A stretch of DNA of 64,000 nt from Natronospira elongata (GCF_034931365.1 NZ_JAYGII010000005.1:92487-156486), one strand, 5' to 3'; counted from the stretch's first letter, positions 28,296 through 36,163 are shown. Notes: a model not told the origin generated them from the letters alone. A program made the numbers and translations.

Positions 28296-28439
28296 GAAAG
28301 TGACCTGGTGCATCAGCGGAATTCAAGGGTCCCAGTATACCAGTGTGGGGCCTTCGCGGCAGCTTCTGATGGGGGTTTCCAGGTGGACAAGGCAAGTAGC
28401 CGGCGGGGGCTTCTGTGATGGGGTGAAAAAAACAAAGGA

Positions 28440-28459
28440 ATGGTTCCACGTGGAACCAT
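28440..28459. promoter_or_regulatory. parS-like site 1 (recF-gyrB intergenic)
   Basis: A 20-bp perfect palindrome ATGGTTCCACGTGGAACCAT with the parS core TTCCACGTGGAA. It differs from the TGTTCCACGTGGAACA consensus of pseudomonads only at the symmetric second position. It is intergenic, upstream of gyrB. ParB binding is inferred. Confidence 0.75.
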
Positions 28460-28470
28460 CGATATAGCCA

Positions 28471-29538
28471 CTACTGTCTGAGCCGGCCCTGTTCCACGTG
28501 GAACAACTGACTCTCGGCGGGAGCAAATGCCTGAAGACGGGAGCCCTCGATGCCGGTCACAAAGATCTGCCCGGTCAGCGAACCCAGGAGTTCGCCCAGG
28601 CGGCTCGCGTGGTCACGATCAAGCTCCGACGGCAGGTCATCCAAAAGAACAACCACCCCCCGATCCCTCACCGTCTCGAACAGCGCGGCTCCCGACAACA
28701 GCAACGCCGCCGCCAACATCTTCTGCTGCCCCCGAGAGACCCGCTCCCGCGCCGGTCGCCCCTCAACCGACACCACCAGCTCAGCCCGATGCGGCCCCGA
28801 CAGCGTATGCCCCATCCGGCGATCCGCCTCTCGATTCCGCATCAGGGCCTCTGCCAGCGACAAGCCCTTGCGCCAACCCGGCTGATAATCCAGGCCGACC
28901 TCGGCAACATTCAGACCCGCACTCGCCATCACGGAGAACTGACCCGCGAGATTTCCGACCTGCTCCCGCCGATAGCGATCCAATGCCTCGCCGCTCTCCG
29001 CGACGGCCTGATCCCAGCTCGAAAGACTTCGGTCATCGACGCCCGTGCGCAATGCCCCATTGCGTTGCGCCACCGCCTGACGATACCGCCGCCAGATCGG
29101 AAGGAACGCCGGTTCCACGTGGAACAATCCCCAATCGAGAAACCGTCGACGATTCTCCGGTCCCCCTTCGATCATCACCTGGGCCCCGGTATCGACCGCC
29201 AGCACCGGAAACAAGCTGGCAATCTCCGCCATCCGACGAAGATCCTCTCCATCCAGGCGCCACCGCCCTTGCCCACGCCCTCTTCTCACCCCGAGACGAT
29301 GGGCACGCTGCCCCTGGATGTCACCCACAAGATCAAAACAATCCGCGCCGCTTCGGACCATACGGTCCACCTGGGCCGTTCGGAAAGAGCGGCCGCGGCC
29401 CAGAAAAAAAATCGCCTCGAGCAAGCTCGTCTTGCCCGAGGCGTTCTCACCACTAATCAGATTCCAGCTATGTCCCGGGGACCAGTCCAAGGCCTCGAAA
29501 CAGCGAAAATCCCTAAGCCGCAGCCGCTTCAGTGACAT
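28471..29538 (-). CDS. recF: Recombination protein RecF
   Basis: 355 residues. An SMC-like ABC ATPase for gap repair and RecA loading. Walker A GENASGKTSLLEA (about 31-43), signature RVSRGQQKMLAAAL (the ABC signature, about 277) and Walker B VVLLDDLPSELD (about 301). The N-terminus MSLKRLRLRDFRCFE is typical. It follows dnaN by 21 bp on the same strand. Two parS palindromes lie inside the coding sequence, each read as (L/Q)-FHVE, so the codons FHVE at about residues 140 and 347 are dictated by the parS core. Confidence 0.95.
   Translation of the reverse strand: MSLKRLRLRDFRCFEALDWSPGHSWNLISGENASGKTSLLEAIFFLGRGRSFRTAQVDRMVRSGADCFDLVGDIQGQRAHRLGVRRGRGQGRWRLDGEDLRRMAEIASLFPVLAVDTGAQVMIEGGPENRRRFLDWGLFHVEPAFLPIWRRYRQAVAQRNGALRTGVDDRSLSSWDQAVAESGEALDRYRREQVGNLAGQFSVMASAGLNVAEVGLDYQPGWRKGLSLAEALMRNREADRRMGHTLSGPHRAELVVSVEGRPARERVSRGQQKMLAAALLLSGAALFETVRDRGVVVLLDDLPSELDRDHASRLGELLGSLTGQIFVTGIEGSRLQAFAPAESQLFHVEQGRLRQ
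28490..28505. promoter_or_regulatory. parS-like site 2 (inside the recF 3' end)
   Basis: TGTTCCACGTGGAACA, a perfect 16-bp palindrome identical to the parS sequence used in Pseudomonas. It lies in the last codons of recF (residues LFHVEQ). Confidence 0.88.
29111..29126. promoter_or_regulatory. parS-like site 3 (inside recF)
   Basis: GGTTCCACGTGGAACA, a 16-bp site with one end-base mismatch to the perfect palindrome. It is within recF where it encodes LFHVEP. Third copy of the 12-bp core TTCCACGTGGAA within 690 bp. Confidence 0.8.
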
Positions 29539-29559
29539 CGGGTCACGACACTCCGACCG

Positions 29560-30660
29560 TCACAGTCGCATCGGCATGACCACATACTTGCAATCCTCAC
29601 GGCCCGGATCCCGAATCAAGCAGCTGTTGTTGGAATCAATCAAGTCCATCCGGACCGTCTCGCAGTCCAGGGCCGATAGGGCATCCAACAGGTAATTGAC
29701 GTTGAAGCCGATCTCCATGCCTTCCCCGTCAAAACCCACTTCGACTTCTTCTTCCGCTTCTTCCTGTTCCGGATTGTGAGCCTGAATCTTCAGCGCGTTG
29801 GGGACCAATTCCAGTCTCACCCCGCGATACTTTTCATTCGACAGGATCGACGCCCGCTGAAGCGATTCCCGCAGCCGAAGTCGGTCTGCCTCAACCACTT
29901 TCTCCCCGGTCCGCGGAATAACCCGCTCGTAGTCGGGAAAGCGACCATCGATAAGCTTGGACGTAAACTGCAGCCCTTCCACCCGGACTTGCAGATGGTT
30001 GGCGCCCAGTGCCACTTCCACGGGCGTGTCCTCATCGGACAGCAGTTTCTGCAATTCCAGTACCCCTTTCCGCGGCACGATCACCTGATGGGTGCCGACA
30101 TCCGACAGGGTGACTTCGCGTTCGCACAGGGCGAGGCGGTGGCCATCGGTCGCCACTGCCCGCAGCCGATTGTCACTGACTTCAAGCAGGAGCCCATTGA
30201 GGTAATACCGCACATCCTGCTGTGCCATGGAGAACTGGGTGTTCTCCACCAACTCCCGCAACATGGCCTGAGGGATTTCGAAGCGGCGCTGGACCTGGAT
30301 ATCTTCCACCACCGGGAACTCCGCCGCCGGCAACGTCGACAGGGTAAAGCGGCTTTTCCCGGAGCGCAGTGTCATCCGCTCACCCTTGAGCTCCGCCACA
30401 ATCTCTGCCCCTTCCGGAAGCGCCTTGCAGATATCGAGCAGCTTGCGACCCGGCACGGTAACCTCGCCGCCGCTCTCCACACGCCCCTCACCGGACGCGA
30501 CCATCTCCACTTCAAGGTCAGTACCGGTGAAGGTCAAGCGGTCTCCTTCCGCGGCGATCTGAATATTGGCCAACACCGGCATCGTCTGCCGTCTTTCCAC
30601 GACCCCGCTGACGGCCTGGACTGGCTTGAGCAATTGATCGCGATTCAGTTCGAATTTCAT
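29560..30660 (-). CDS. dnaN: DNA polymerase III beta sliding clamp
   Basis: 366 residues forming the three-domain clamp. The N-terminus MKFELNRDQLLKPVQAVSGVVERR and C-terminus ending in KYVVMPMRL are characteristic of DnaN. Internal family stretches include GRKLLDICKALPEG, FSMAQQDVRYYLNGLLLE and ATDGHRLA. ATG 30660 has GGTGGAG directly upstream. It lies downstream of dnaA with the AT-rich 240-bp origin-like gap between them. Confidence 0.97.
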   Translation of the reverse strand: MKFELNRDQLLKPVQAVSGVVERRQTMPVLANIQIAAEGDRLTFTGTDLEVEMVASGEGRVESGGEVTVPGRKLLDICKALPEGAEIVAELKGERMTLRSGKSRFTLSTLPAAEFPVVEDIQVQRRFEIPQAMLRELVENTQFSMAQQDVRYYLNGLLLEVSDNRLRAVATDGHRLALCEREVTLSDVGTHQVIVPRKGVLELQKLLSDEDTPVEVALGANHLQVRVEGLQFTSKLIDGRFPDYERVIPRTGEKVVEADRLRLRESLQRASILSNEKYRGVRLELVPNALKIQAHNPEQEEAEEEVEVGFDGEGMEIGFNVNYLLDALSALDCETVRMDLIDSNNSCLIRDPGREDCKYVVMPMRL

Positions 30661-30901
30661 GGCTCCACCCTGTTTTGTCCACCGTGATGATAATTAATTA
30701 TTTAAGTGAATAAATAAACCTGTTGTTGTTACTAGCGAACCACAACTCTGTGGACTGAATTATTTTTCCTTTTTATTTCAATCTCTTGCCGTCCATATCC
30801 ACGCAATTCCACCGTTGTATAGAGTCGGCACAGAGCGGGGACAGGCTGTGGATAAAATGGGATGAATCTCGGAACCCCGTTTTATCCACAGCCTACCCAC
30901 A
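30661..30901. other. Candidate oriC: AT-rich region and inverted DnaA boxes between dnaN and dnaA
   Basis: A 241-bp gap. Two AT-rich blocks (about 30689-30719 with ATAATTAATTATTTAAG, and 30757-30785) could be unwinding elements. Two perfect DnaA boxes, TGTGGATAA at 30847-30855 and TTATCCACA at 30882-30890, lie inside a perfect 15-bp inverted repeat (30843-30857 and 30880-30894, AGGCTGTGGATAAAA). Weaker boxes with two mismatches are near 30675, 30769 and 30806. The gap also carries the dnaN promoter. Whether this gap or the dnaA-rpmH gap is the working origin cannot be settled by reading. Confidence 0.7.
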
Positions 30902-32239
30902 CTAACTCGTCAATGTTCTCAACAGGTTTTGATAGTCGTCGTTGATCCGCGCATCACTCTCCCGCAGCTCCTTTACCTTGCGGCAGGCATGCAGGACCGT
31001 GGTGTGATCACGGCCGCCGAATTCTTCACCAATTTCCGGAAGGCTATGGTTGGTCAGCTCCTTCGACAGCGCCATGGCAACCTGGCGCGGCCGGGTGATG
31101 GACCGACTCCGCCGTTTCCCCAGCAAATCCTTGATGCCCATCTTGTAATAATTGGCCACCGTTTTCTGGATATTGTCGATGGTCACCAGTTTTTCGTGCA
31201 GCGCCAGCAAATCCCGCAGGGCCTCTTTCGTGAAATCCAGGGTAATGGGCTGGCCGGTGAAACGACTGTTGGCAATCACCCGCCGCAAGGCGCCTTCCAG
31301 CTCTCGAACATTCGAGCGGATTCGCTGGGCAATGAAGAAGGCAACCTCATCCGGCAGATCGACGCCGTCCTGGGCCGCCTTTCGAAACAGGATCGCCACG
31401 CTGGTTTCCAGCTCCGGCGGCTCGATCGCCACCGTAAGCCCCCAGCCAAAGCGGCTCTTGAGCCGTTCTTCCAGGCCGTTGACTTCCTTGGGATAGCGGT
31501 CACAGGTGAGAATCACTTGCTGCTGGCCTTCCAGCAAGGCATTGAAAGTATGAAAAAACTCTTCCTGGGATCGTTCCTTGCCGGCAAAAAACTGGATATC
31601 GTCGATCATCAGGGCGTCAAGGCCACGATAGAGCCGCTTAAAGTCGTTGATCGTGTTGTGCTGGAGTGCCTTGACCATGTCGCCGACGAAGCGCTCCGAA
31701 TGGACATAGGCAATCCGGGCGCGCGGATTCTGCTCCAGCAGACGATTGCCCACCGCATGCATCAGATGGGTCTTGCCCAACCCCACCCCGCCATAGATGA
31801 ACAGCGGGTTATAGGCCTGGCCGGGGTTCTCCGCCACCTGACGGGCGGCGGCGCGAGCGAGCTGATTCGACTTGCCCTCGACAAAATTTTCAAAGGTGTG
31901 ATCCGCCACCAGCCTGCTGCCGATCACTACTTCCGCTGCCTTCGGTCGCTGATCCGAGCTCTCTTCCGCTTTCTGCCGTCGCGGCCGAACGCCGGCGCTT
32001 CCGACTTCAAGGTTCACCTGTGGGGCCTGGCTGTCCCCGCTCAGCTCACCGACCGCATCCTCGATCAGGGTCAGGAACTGGTCACGAACCCAGTCCCGGA
32101 CAAAGCGATTGGGCGCCAGCAGGCGCAGTCTGTGCCGCGATTCAACCACCTGCAGCGGTCTGATCCAGGTGTTCAGTTCCTGTTCGCTGAGGTCTCGACC
32201 CAGGCGGTCCAGACAGCGTTGCCAAAGCGAGTCGCTCAC
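30902..32239 (-). CDS. dnaA: Chromosomal replication initiator DnaA
   Basis: 445 residues from GTG 32239, which follows GGAG by 6 bases and yields the standard N-terminus VSDSLWQRCLDRLGRDLSE; the frame extends upstream without similarity. Domain I/II occupy about 1-105. The AAA+ domain III contains the Walker A GGVGLGKTHLMHAVG and Walker B LMIDDIQFFAGKE. Domain IV includes the DnaA signature RDHTTVLHACRKV for DnaA-box binding. A DnaA box in the upstream gap suggests autoregulation. It heads the leftward dnaA-dnaN-recF-gyrB cluster. Confidence 0.97.
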   Translation of the reverse strand: MSDSLWQRCLDRLGRDLSEQELNTWIRPLQVVESRHRLRLLAPNRFVRDWVRDQFLTLIEDAVGELSGDSQAPQVNLEVGSAGVRPRRQKAEESSDQRPKAAEVVIGSRLVADHTFENFVEGKSNQLARAAARQVAENPGQAYNPLFIYGGVGLGKTHLMHAVGNRLLEQNPRARIAYVHSERFVGDMVKALQHNTINDFKRLYRGLDALMIDDIQFFAGKERSQEEFFHTFNALLEGQQQVILTCDRYPKEVNGLEERLKSRFGWGLTVAIEPPELETSVAILFRKAAQDGVDLPDEVAFFIAQRIRSNVRELEGALRRVIANSRFTGQPITLDFTKEALRDLLALHEKLVTIDNIQKTVANYYKMGIKDLLGKRRSRSITRPRQVAMALSKELTNHSLPEIGEEFGGRDHTTVLHACRKVKELRESDARINDDYQNLLRTLTS

Positions 32240-32304
32240 CGAATACTCCAATGCGAATGTCGGGGGAATGCAGGGCTCGGCCAGCACGGCCGGAAATCCC
32301 GCAG

Positions 32305-32333
32305 TCTATACTTCTCGCAGCCTGTTATCCACA
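32305..32333 (-). promoter_or_regulatory. DnaA box and possible dnaA promoter
   Basis: A perfect DnaA box TTATCCACA at 32325-32333, 85 bp upstream of the dnaA start. On the minus strand TATAGA (32310-32305) could be a -10 hexamer, with the DnaA box covering the -35 position. This would fit DnaA repressing its own gene; the box is certain, the promoter weak. Confidence 0.55.
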
Positions 32334-32344
32334 GCCTCTCAGGG

Positions 32345-32373
32345 TTGACCGGAAACGCTGAAATGGGTATATT
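32345..32373 (+). promoter_or_regulatory. Sigma-70 promoter of rpmH
   Basis: TTGACC (32345-32350), 17-bp spacer, TATATT (32368-32373), 69 bp upstream of the rpmH ATG. Both hexamers are five of six to consensus at ideal spacing. Confidence 0.8.
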
Positions 32374-32442
32374 TCGCGGCTTACCTTTTGCGTCCCTGGA
32401 GCCACCGCTTACCGGGGCCCGGCAACACACGGATCAAGCGTC

Positions 32443-32577
32443 ATGAAGAGAACCTTCCAGCCCAGCAACCTGCGCCGCAAGCGCACTCACGGTTTTCGTG
32501 CCCGCATGGCCACCAAGGGCGGGCGGAAAGTGCTCAAGGCCCGGCGTGCCAAGGGCCGTGCCCGACTGACCCCGTAA
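32443..32577 (+). CDS. rpmH: 50S ribosomal protein L34
   Basis: 44 residues, MKRTFQPSNLRRKRTHGFRA through KGRARLTP, a textbook L34. It is very basic and of exact family length. It is the first gene of the rpmH-rnpA-yidD-yidC operon and diverges from dnaA across a 203-bp gap with a DnaA box and a strong promoter. Confidence 0.98.
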   Translation: MKRTFQPSNLRRKRTHGFRARMATKGGRKVLKARRAKGRARLTP

Positions 32578-32593
32578 GCCCGCTTTGGCGCAC

Positions 32594-32968
32594 GTGCAGG
32601 CCGCGGCGGCGTACCCGCCTGATGCGCGTCTGACCAGGGCAGAGGATTTTCGGCGGGTCTTCCGCCAGGGAAAGCGGTCGAAAGACCGCTTTTTCACGAT
32701 ATTGGCTTGCGCCAATGGTTTGCCGCAAGCCCGCCTGGGAATGGCCATCTCCCGCCGGAATGCCGGCTCGGCTGTTGAGCGAAACCGGCTCAAGCGCTTG
32801 GCCCGAGAAAGCTTTCGGCACCGGCAGTCAACATTGGCCGGATTTGATCTGGTGGTGATGAGCCGGCCGGAGGCCAGCCGGGCCGATAACCGAACGCTCT
32901 TTGAGAGCCTGGATCGTCACTGGCAGCGGCTGATGAAGCGATGCGATTCTTCCTCCTCTTCCTCGTAA
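32594..32968 (+). CDS. rnpA: Ribonuclease P protein component
   Basis: About 124 residues. The family core is clear: DARLTRAEDFRRVFRQGKR, FTILACANGLPQARLGMAIS and the RNR motif RNAGSAVERNRLKRLARESFR. It binds RNase P RNA for 5' maturation of tRNA. No ATG is available near the N-terminus; GTG 32594 or TTG 32585 are the candidates and neither has a good Shine-Dalgarno, so coupling to rpmH is likely. A serine run (SSSSS) ends the protein. The 3' end overlaps yidD by 28 bp. Confidence 0.92.
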   Translation: MQAAAAYPPDARLTRAEDFRRVFRQGKRSKDRFFTILACANGLPQARLGMAISRRNAGSAVERNRLKRLARESFRHRQSTLAGFDLVVMSRPEASRADNRTLFESLDRHWQRLMKRCDSSSSSS

Positions 32969-33177
32969 AGGCCTATCGGCTGTTGATCAGCCCCTTGTTC
33001 GGCCAATGCTGCCGTTTTCACCCCAGTTGTTCCGAGTATGCAATGGAGGCGCTCCAGACCCACGGCGCCCTCCGTGGTGCCTGGCTGAGCCTGCGCCGTG
33101 TTCTGCGCTGCCACCCTTTTAATGAAGGTGGTTTCGACCCCGTTCCTGGAAGTTGTAAACATCATCATCATGGATAA
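32941..33177 (+). CDS. yidD: Membrane protein insertion efficiency factor YidD
   Basis: 78 residues. LVKAYRLLISPLFGQCCRFHPSCSEYAMEAL and RRVLRCHPFNEGGFDPVP are the invariant YidD motifs, with the three conserved cysteines. It is membrane-associated and aids YidC-dependent insertion. It starts inside rnpA and ends 8 bp inside yidC, a compact coupled arrangement. The C-terminus is an unusual natural His run (KHHHHG). Confidence 0.96.
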   Translation: MRFFLLFLVKAYRLLISPLFGQCCRFHPSCSEYAMEALQTHGALRGAWLSLRRVLRCHPFNEGGFDPVPGSCKHHHHG

Positions 33178-34873
33178 TCAGCGTTTCTTCCTCATCCTCG
33201 CCCTGGTGGCCCTCTCCTTCTGGACCTGGATGGAGTGGAACCAGTATTTCGCCGAACCGCACGCCGACGCCCCGGAAGCGGCCGAGGAACTCACCCTGGA
33301 TGAGTCCCTGGACGACGATGCCGTACCCCGGCCCGACGATGAACCCGACGCTCCGCGTCCGGATGATGATCCAGCCGACGCGCCGACCCTGGAGACCGTC
33401 CCCGAGCGCCCCGGCGGTGAAGAGATCACCCTCGAAACCCCGCGCCTCCGTGCTGCCATCCAGACCATTGGTGGTGAGCTCAGCCGATTGGACCTGCTGG
33501 ATTATCGTGAGGACCTGGATCGCGACGACCCGATCCGCCTGCTGGACAATCGTCCTGACCGCCTGTTCGTGGTGCAACCGGGTCTGATCGCTGCCGGCGA
33601 CTCCACCAGCATTCCCCGTCGAATCGAGTTCACCCACGAGGAAACCTGGGCCATCAACAGCGACCGTGAGCGGGTCGATGAAACCGAAAGCGACGGTCGT
33701 GCCGTTCGCCTGGTCTGGGAGGGCGAAGACGGCCTGCATCTGACCCGCACCTTCTACTTTCTTCCCAACAGCTATCAGGTCAAGCTGGAGCAGCGTCTCG
33801 AGAACCGTGGCGAGAACGACTGGCGGGGTGGCAGTTATCTGCAGATCGAACGGACCGATCCCGATATTTCCCGCTCCATGTTCAATCCCTCGACCTTCTC
33901 CCACAATGGGCCGGCCTATCACGACAGCGAGCGCTATGAGCGCCTGAGCTTCTCCGATCTCGCCGATCAGGACCTGCGTCTGGATGTGCAAGGTGGTTGG
34001 GCGGCGATGGTGGAACATTATTTCGTCGCCGCCATGATTCCCTCCAGTCCCGATCAGGGCGTCCGCTATTACACTCGTCATCGAGGTCAGGATCGCTATC
34101 TCATTGGCATGGCGGACCAGCGTGCCCGCAATCTCCAGGCCGGGGACGCGGTCGTTTTCGAACAGACCCTTTATCTCGGCCCCAAAATCCAGAGTGAGCT
34201 GCGCCCCGCTGCCCCGAACCTTGAACGGGTCGTTGACTACGGCATCATGTGGATCATCTCCCAGCCGCTGTTCATTGCCCTTAACTGGATTCACAAGGTG
34301 GTGGGCAACTGGGGTTGGGCCATCATCCTGCTCACCTTCCTGATCAAGCTGGCATTCTACAAGCTGTCCGAGACCAGCGGTCGCTCCATCGCCCGGATGC
34401 GCAAGCTGCAACCGAGACTGCAGACCATTCGCGAACGCTATGCGGATGACAAGCAAAAGATGAACCAGGCCATGATGGAGCTCTACAAGCGGGAGAAAGT
34501 CAATCCCGCTGCCGGTTGTCTACCCATCCTGATTCAGATTCCGGTCTTCATCGCCCTGTACTGGGTGCTGCTGGAATCCGCCGAGCTGCGTCACGCGCCC
34601 TGGATGTTGTGGATCCAGGATCTGTCATCACCGGATCCCTATTTCATCCTGCCGGTGATCATGGGTGCGTCCATGTTCTTCCAGCAGAAACTGAATCCGC
34701 CGCCGCCGGATCCGATGATGCAGAAGATGCTGATGTTCATGCCGCTCATGCTGATCGGTATCGGTATCTTCATGCCGGCCGGCCTGGTCCTCTACTGGGC
34801 CGTGAACACCATCCTCTCGGTGGCCCAGCAGTGGAAGATCAACCGGGTCATCGAAAGCGGCCAGGAAAACTAG
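33170..34873 (+). CDS. yidC: Membrane protein insertase YidC
   Basis: 567 residues from ATG 33170 (MDNQRFFLILALVALSFWTW). The N-terminal signal anchor is followed by a very acidic linker (about residues 25-85, many Asp/Glu/Pro), then the large periplasmic beta-supersandwich domain. The conserved five-helix core starts about 355 (VVGNWGWAIILLTFLIKLAFYKLSE), with the hydrophilic-groove Arg region preserved and INPAAGCLPILIQIPVFIALYWVL-type motif near 460. The last helix is followed by a short basic tail. It inserts proteins into the inner membrane with or without SecYEG. A hairpin terminator lies 26 bp downstream. Confidence 0.97.
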   Translation: MDNQRFFLILALVALSFWTWMEWNQYFAEPHADAPEAAEELTLDESLDDDAVPRPDDEPDAPRPDDDPADAPTLETVPERPGGEEITLETPRLRAAIQTIGGELSRLDLLDYREDLDRDDPIRLLDNRPDRLFVVQPGLIAAGDSTSIPRRIEFTHEETWAINSDRERVDETESDGRAVRLVWEGEDGLHLTRTFYFLPNSYQVKLEQRLENRGENDWRGGSYLQIERTDPDISRSMFNPSTFSHNGPAYHDSERYERLSFSDLADQDLRLDVQGGWAAMVEHYFVAAMIPSSPDQGVRYYTRHRGQDRYLIGMADQRARNLQAGDAVVFEQTLYLGPKIQSELRPAAPNLERVVDYGIMWIISQPLFIALNWIHKVVGNWGWAIILLTFLIKLAFYKLSETSGRSIARMRKLQPRLQTIRERYADDKQKMNQAMMELYKREKVNPAAGCLPILIQIPVFIALYWVLLESAELRHAPWMLWIQDLSSPDPYFILPVIMGASMFFQQKLNPPPPDPMMQKMLMFMPLMLIGIGIFMPAGLVLYWAVNTILSVAQQWKINRVIESGQEN

Positions 34874-34898
34874 CTTCTGTCCGATCAGCCAGGCTGAC

Positions 34899-34940
34899 AG
34901 AACGGGCCCCGTTCCTTCCGGGACGGGGCCCGTTCTGTTT
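34899..34940 (+). terminator. Hairpin terminator after yidC
   Basis: A 14-bp stem AGAACGGGCCCCGT/ACGGGGCCCGTTCT (34899-34912 with 34923-34936) with a 10-nt loop. The following sequence has only a short T-run (GTTTG). Confidence 0.7.
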
Positions 34941-35006
34941 GCGGATTGAATTCTTGATCTGAAAGCTGGGTTCCGGGGGTGGCTTGCCTTCGAATCGGCC
35001 CAAGCC

Positions 35007-35080
35007 ATCGCGGATAAATCCGCTCCCACGGTGCCTTCGGCCTAGCCAACCGGCACCGTAGGAGCATATTCATTGGCGAT
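35007..35080. repeat. REP-like inverted pair A
   Basis: Arm 35007-35035 (ATCGCGGATAAATCCGCTCC then CACGGTGCC) and its near-inverse 35052-35080 (GGCACCGTAGGAGC, ending in GGCGAT) around a 16-nt spacer. The unit itself contains the small palindrome GCGGATAAATCCGC. It resembles Pseudomonas-type REP sequences. Confidence 0.85.
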
Positions 35081-35130
35081 AAACGCCAAGGGCTGGCAAA
35101 AGGATTCAGGCATGAACCAACCCATCCATT

Positions 35131-35290
35131 GGCACGGCCCAGGTGACCAGCACCCAAGGTAGGTCCCTGTCCTGGGGGCCTGACTCAGGGCTGTGAGCGA
35201 CAGGATGTCGCGTGCAGAGTCCCCAGGGACGGGTCCACGACGTCCCTGAGCCAGGCCCCCAGGACAGGGACCGGAGCGCACCCGTCACCG
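35131..35290 (-). repeat. Palindromic element, copy 1
   Basis: On the minus strand it begins CGGTGACGGG and ends CTACCTTGGG-(4)-GGTCACCTGGG-(3)-TGCC, the same ends as copy 2 at 59807-60070. Between them is a 28-bp stem with one mismatch (35163-35190 with 35244-35271) and a nested hairpin GCGACA/TGTCGC (35197-35211). The stem sequence is unrelated to that of copy 2. The ends carry short inverted GGTGAC/GTCACC. No coding capacity. Confidence 0.75.
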
Positions 35291-35398
35291 GACTCAATGG
35301 GCACACACCCCGCCGAAGCTATCCCAGCAGTAACCCTTGAACTTAGGAACATCCGCGCTTCCCTAAAACGATGACGCCTGACGTCTTCAAACCTGTCG

Positions 35399-36163
35399 CT
35401 AACCGTCAGCCAGATACCGTCTGGCCCACGCCGTGATCATATCGGCTGCCCAGTCTGCATCCTCTCTCCCGGTCAACAGATGATCCGCCCCATCCAGGGA
35501 GACAAAGCTTTTGGGATGCTTGGCTGCCTGGAAAATCGCCGCCGCATTGTTCACCGAAACAATATTGTCCATTGGCGCGTGCATCACCAGCAACGGTCGC
35601 CTGAGATCGGCGATCCGCTCCCGCCATGGCCGGTTTTCCATGTCGTCGATAAAGCGCTTGCGAATCGTGAAGGGTCGGCCGCCAATCCTGACCTCCGCCT
35701 CGCCCGCCGACTCGATCTTCTCCCGCTGATCACCCAGCAAGTGAAGGACATGGGCCGGGTCCGCCGGCGCACCCAAGGTCACCACCGCCTTGACCTCATC
35801 CAGATCCCCCGCCGCATGCAGCACGGCCGCACCCCCAAGGGAATGGCCCACCAACAAGGAAACCGGCCGACCCGACTCCGCCATGGCGCGGCTGGCCGCC
35901 TTCAGATCCGCAATGTCACCACCAATCCCTTCGGCGCCAAATTCACCCTCGCTCTCCCCCAGGCCGGCAAAATCAAAGCGCAAGACGCCAATGCCCCGCG
36001 CCGCCAGCGCTCGGCTAATGGCAACCGCCCCGAGTGAACTGCTCCCGCAGGTGAAACAATGCGCGAATACCGCCCAGGCATGCGTCGGCCCCGACCCTTG
36101 CTCAAGGACACCATCCCGCCGTTGCCCCTGATCGCCTTCGAAGGAAAATGTTTCCTGCCCCAT
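35399..36163 (-). CDS. Alpha/beta hydrolase
   Basis: 254 residues, no signal peptide. The nucleophile elbow is LLVGHSLGGAA (Ser about 107), preceded by the oxyanion-region AVFAHCFTCG. A later Asp lies in VMHAPMDNIVSVNNA and the catalytic His in SLDGADHLLTGRED. This matches the OsmC-associated/peptidase-like alpha/beta hydrolases that appear beside or fused to OsmC in some bacteria, but no OsmC is here. The substrate is unknown. It is isolated between the repeat region and mnmE, interrupting the usual yidC-mnmE neighbourhood. Confidence 0.8.
   Translation of the reverse strand: MGQETFSFEGDQGQRRDGVLEQGSGPTHAWAVFAHCFTCGSSSLGAVAISRALAARGIGVLRFDFAGLGESEGEFGAEGIGGDIADLKAASRAMAESGRPVSLLVGHSLGGAAVLHAAGDLDEVKAVVTLGAPADPAHVLHLLGDQREKIESAGEAEVRIGGRPFTIRKRFIDDMENRPWRERIADLRRPLLVMHAPMDNIVSVNNAAAIFQAAKHPKSFVSLDGADHLLTGREDADWAADMITAWARRYLADG

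Larger units (their letters stand above)
34941..35398. other. 458-bp non-coding gap filled by a composite repeat
   Basis: No plausible gene: short open frames in it follow the repeat structure and have no start signals. It holds REP pair A (35007-35080) and palindromic element copy 1 (35131-35290). The remaining 35291-35398 shows nothing recognisable beyond modest AT content. Confidence 0.7.

Noticed and set aside
33154..33174. Run of CATCAT codons as an engineered His tag in yidD
   Set aside because: It is the natural end of YidD (HHHHG) and overlaps the yidC start; nothing else suggests engineering.
35042..35306. Short open frames in the 35.0-35.3 kb repeat
   Set aside because: They follow palindromic repeat DNA; a similar coding pattern is absent in the second copy, and no start signals are seen.
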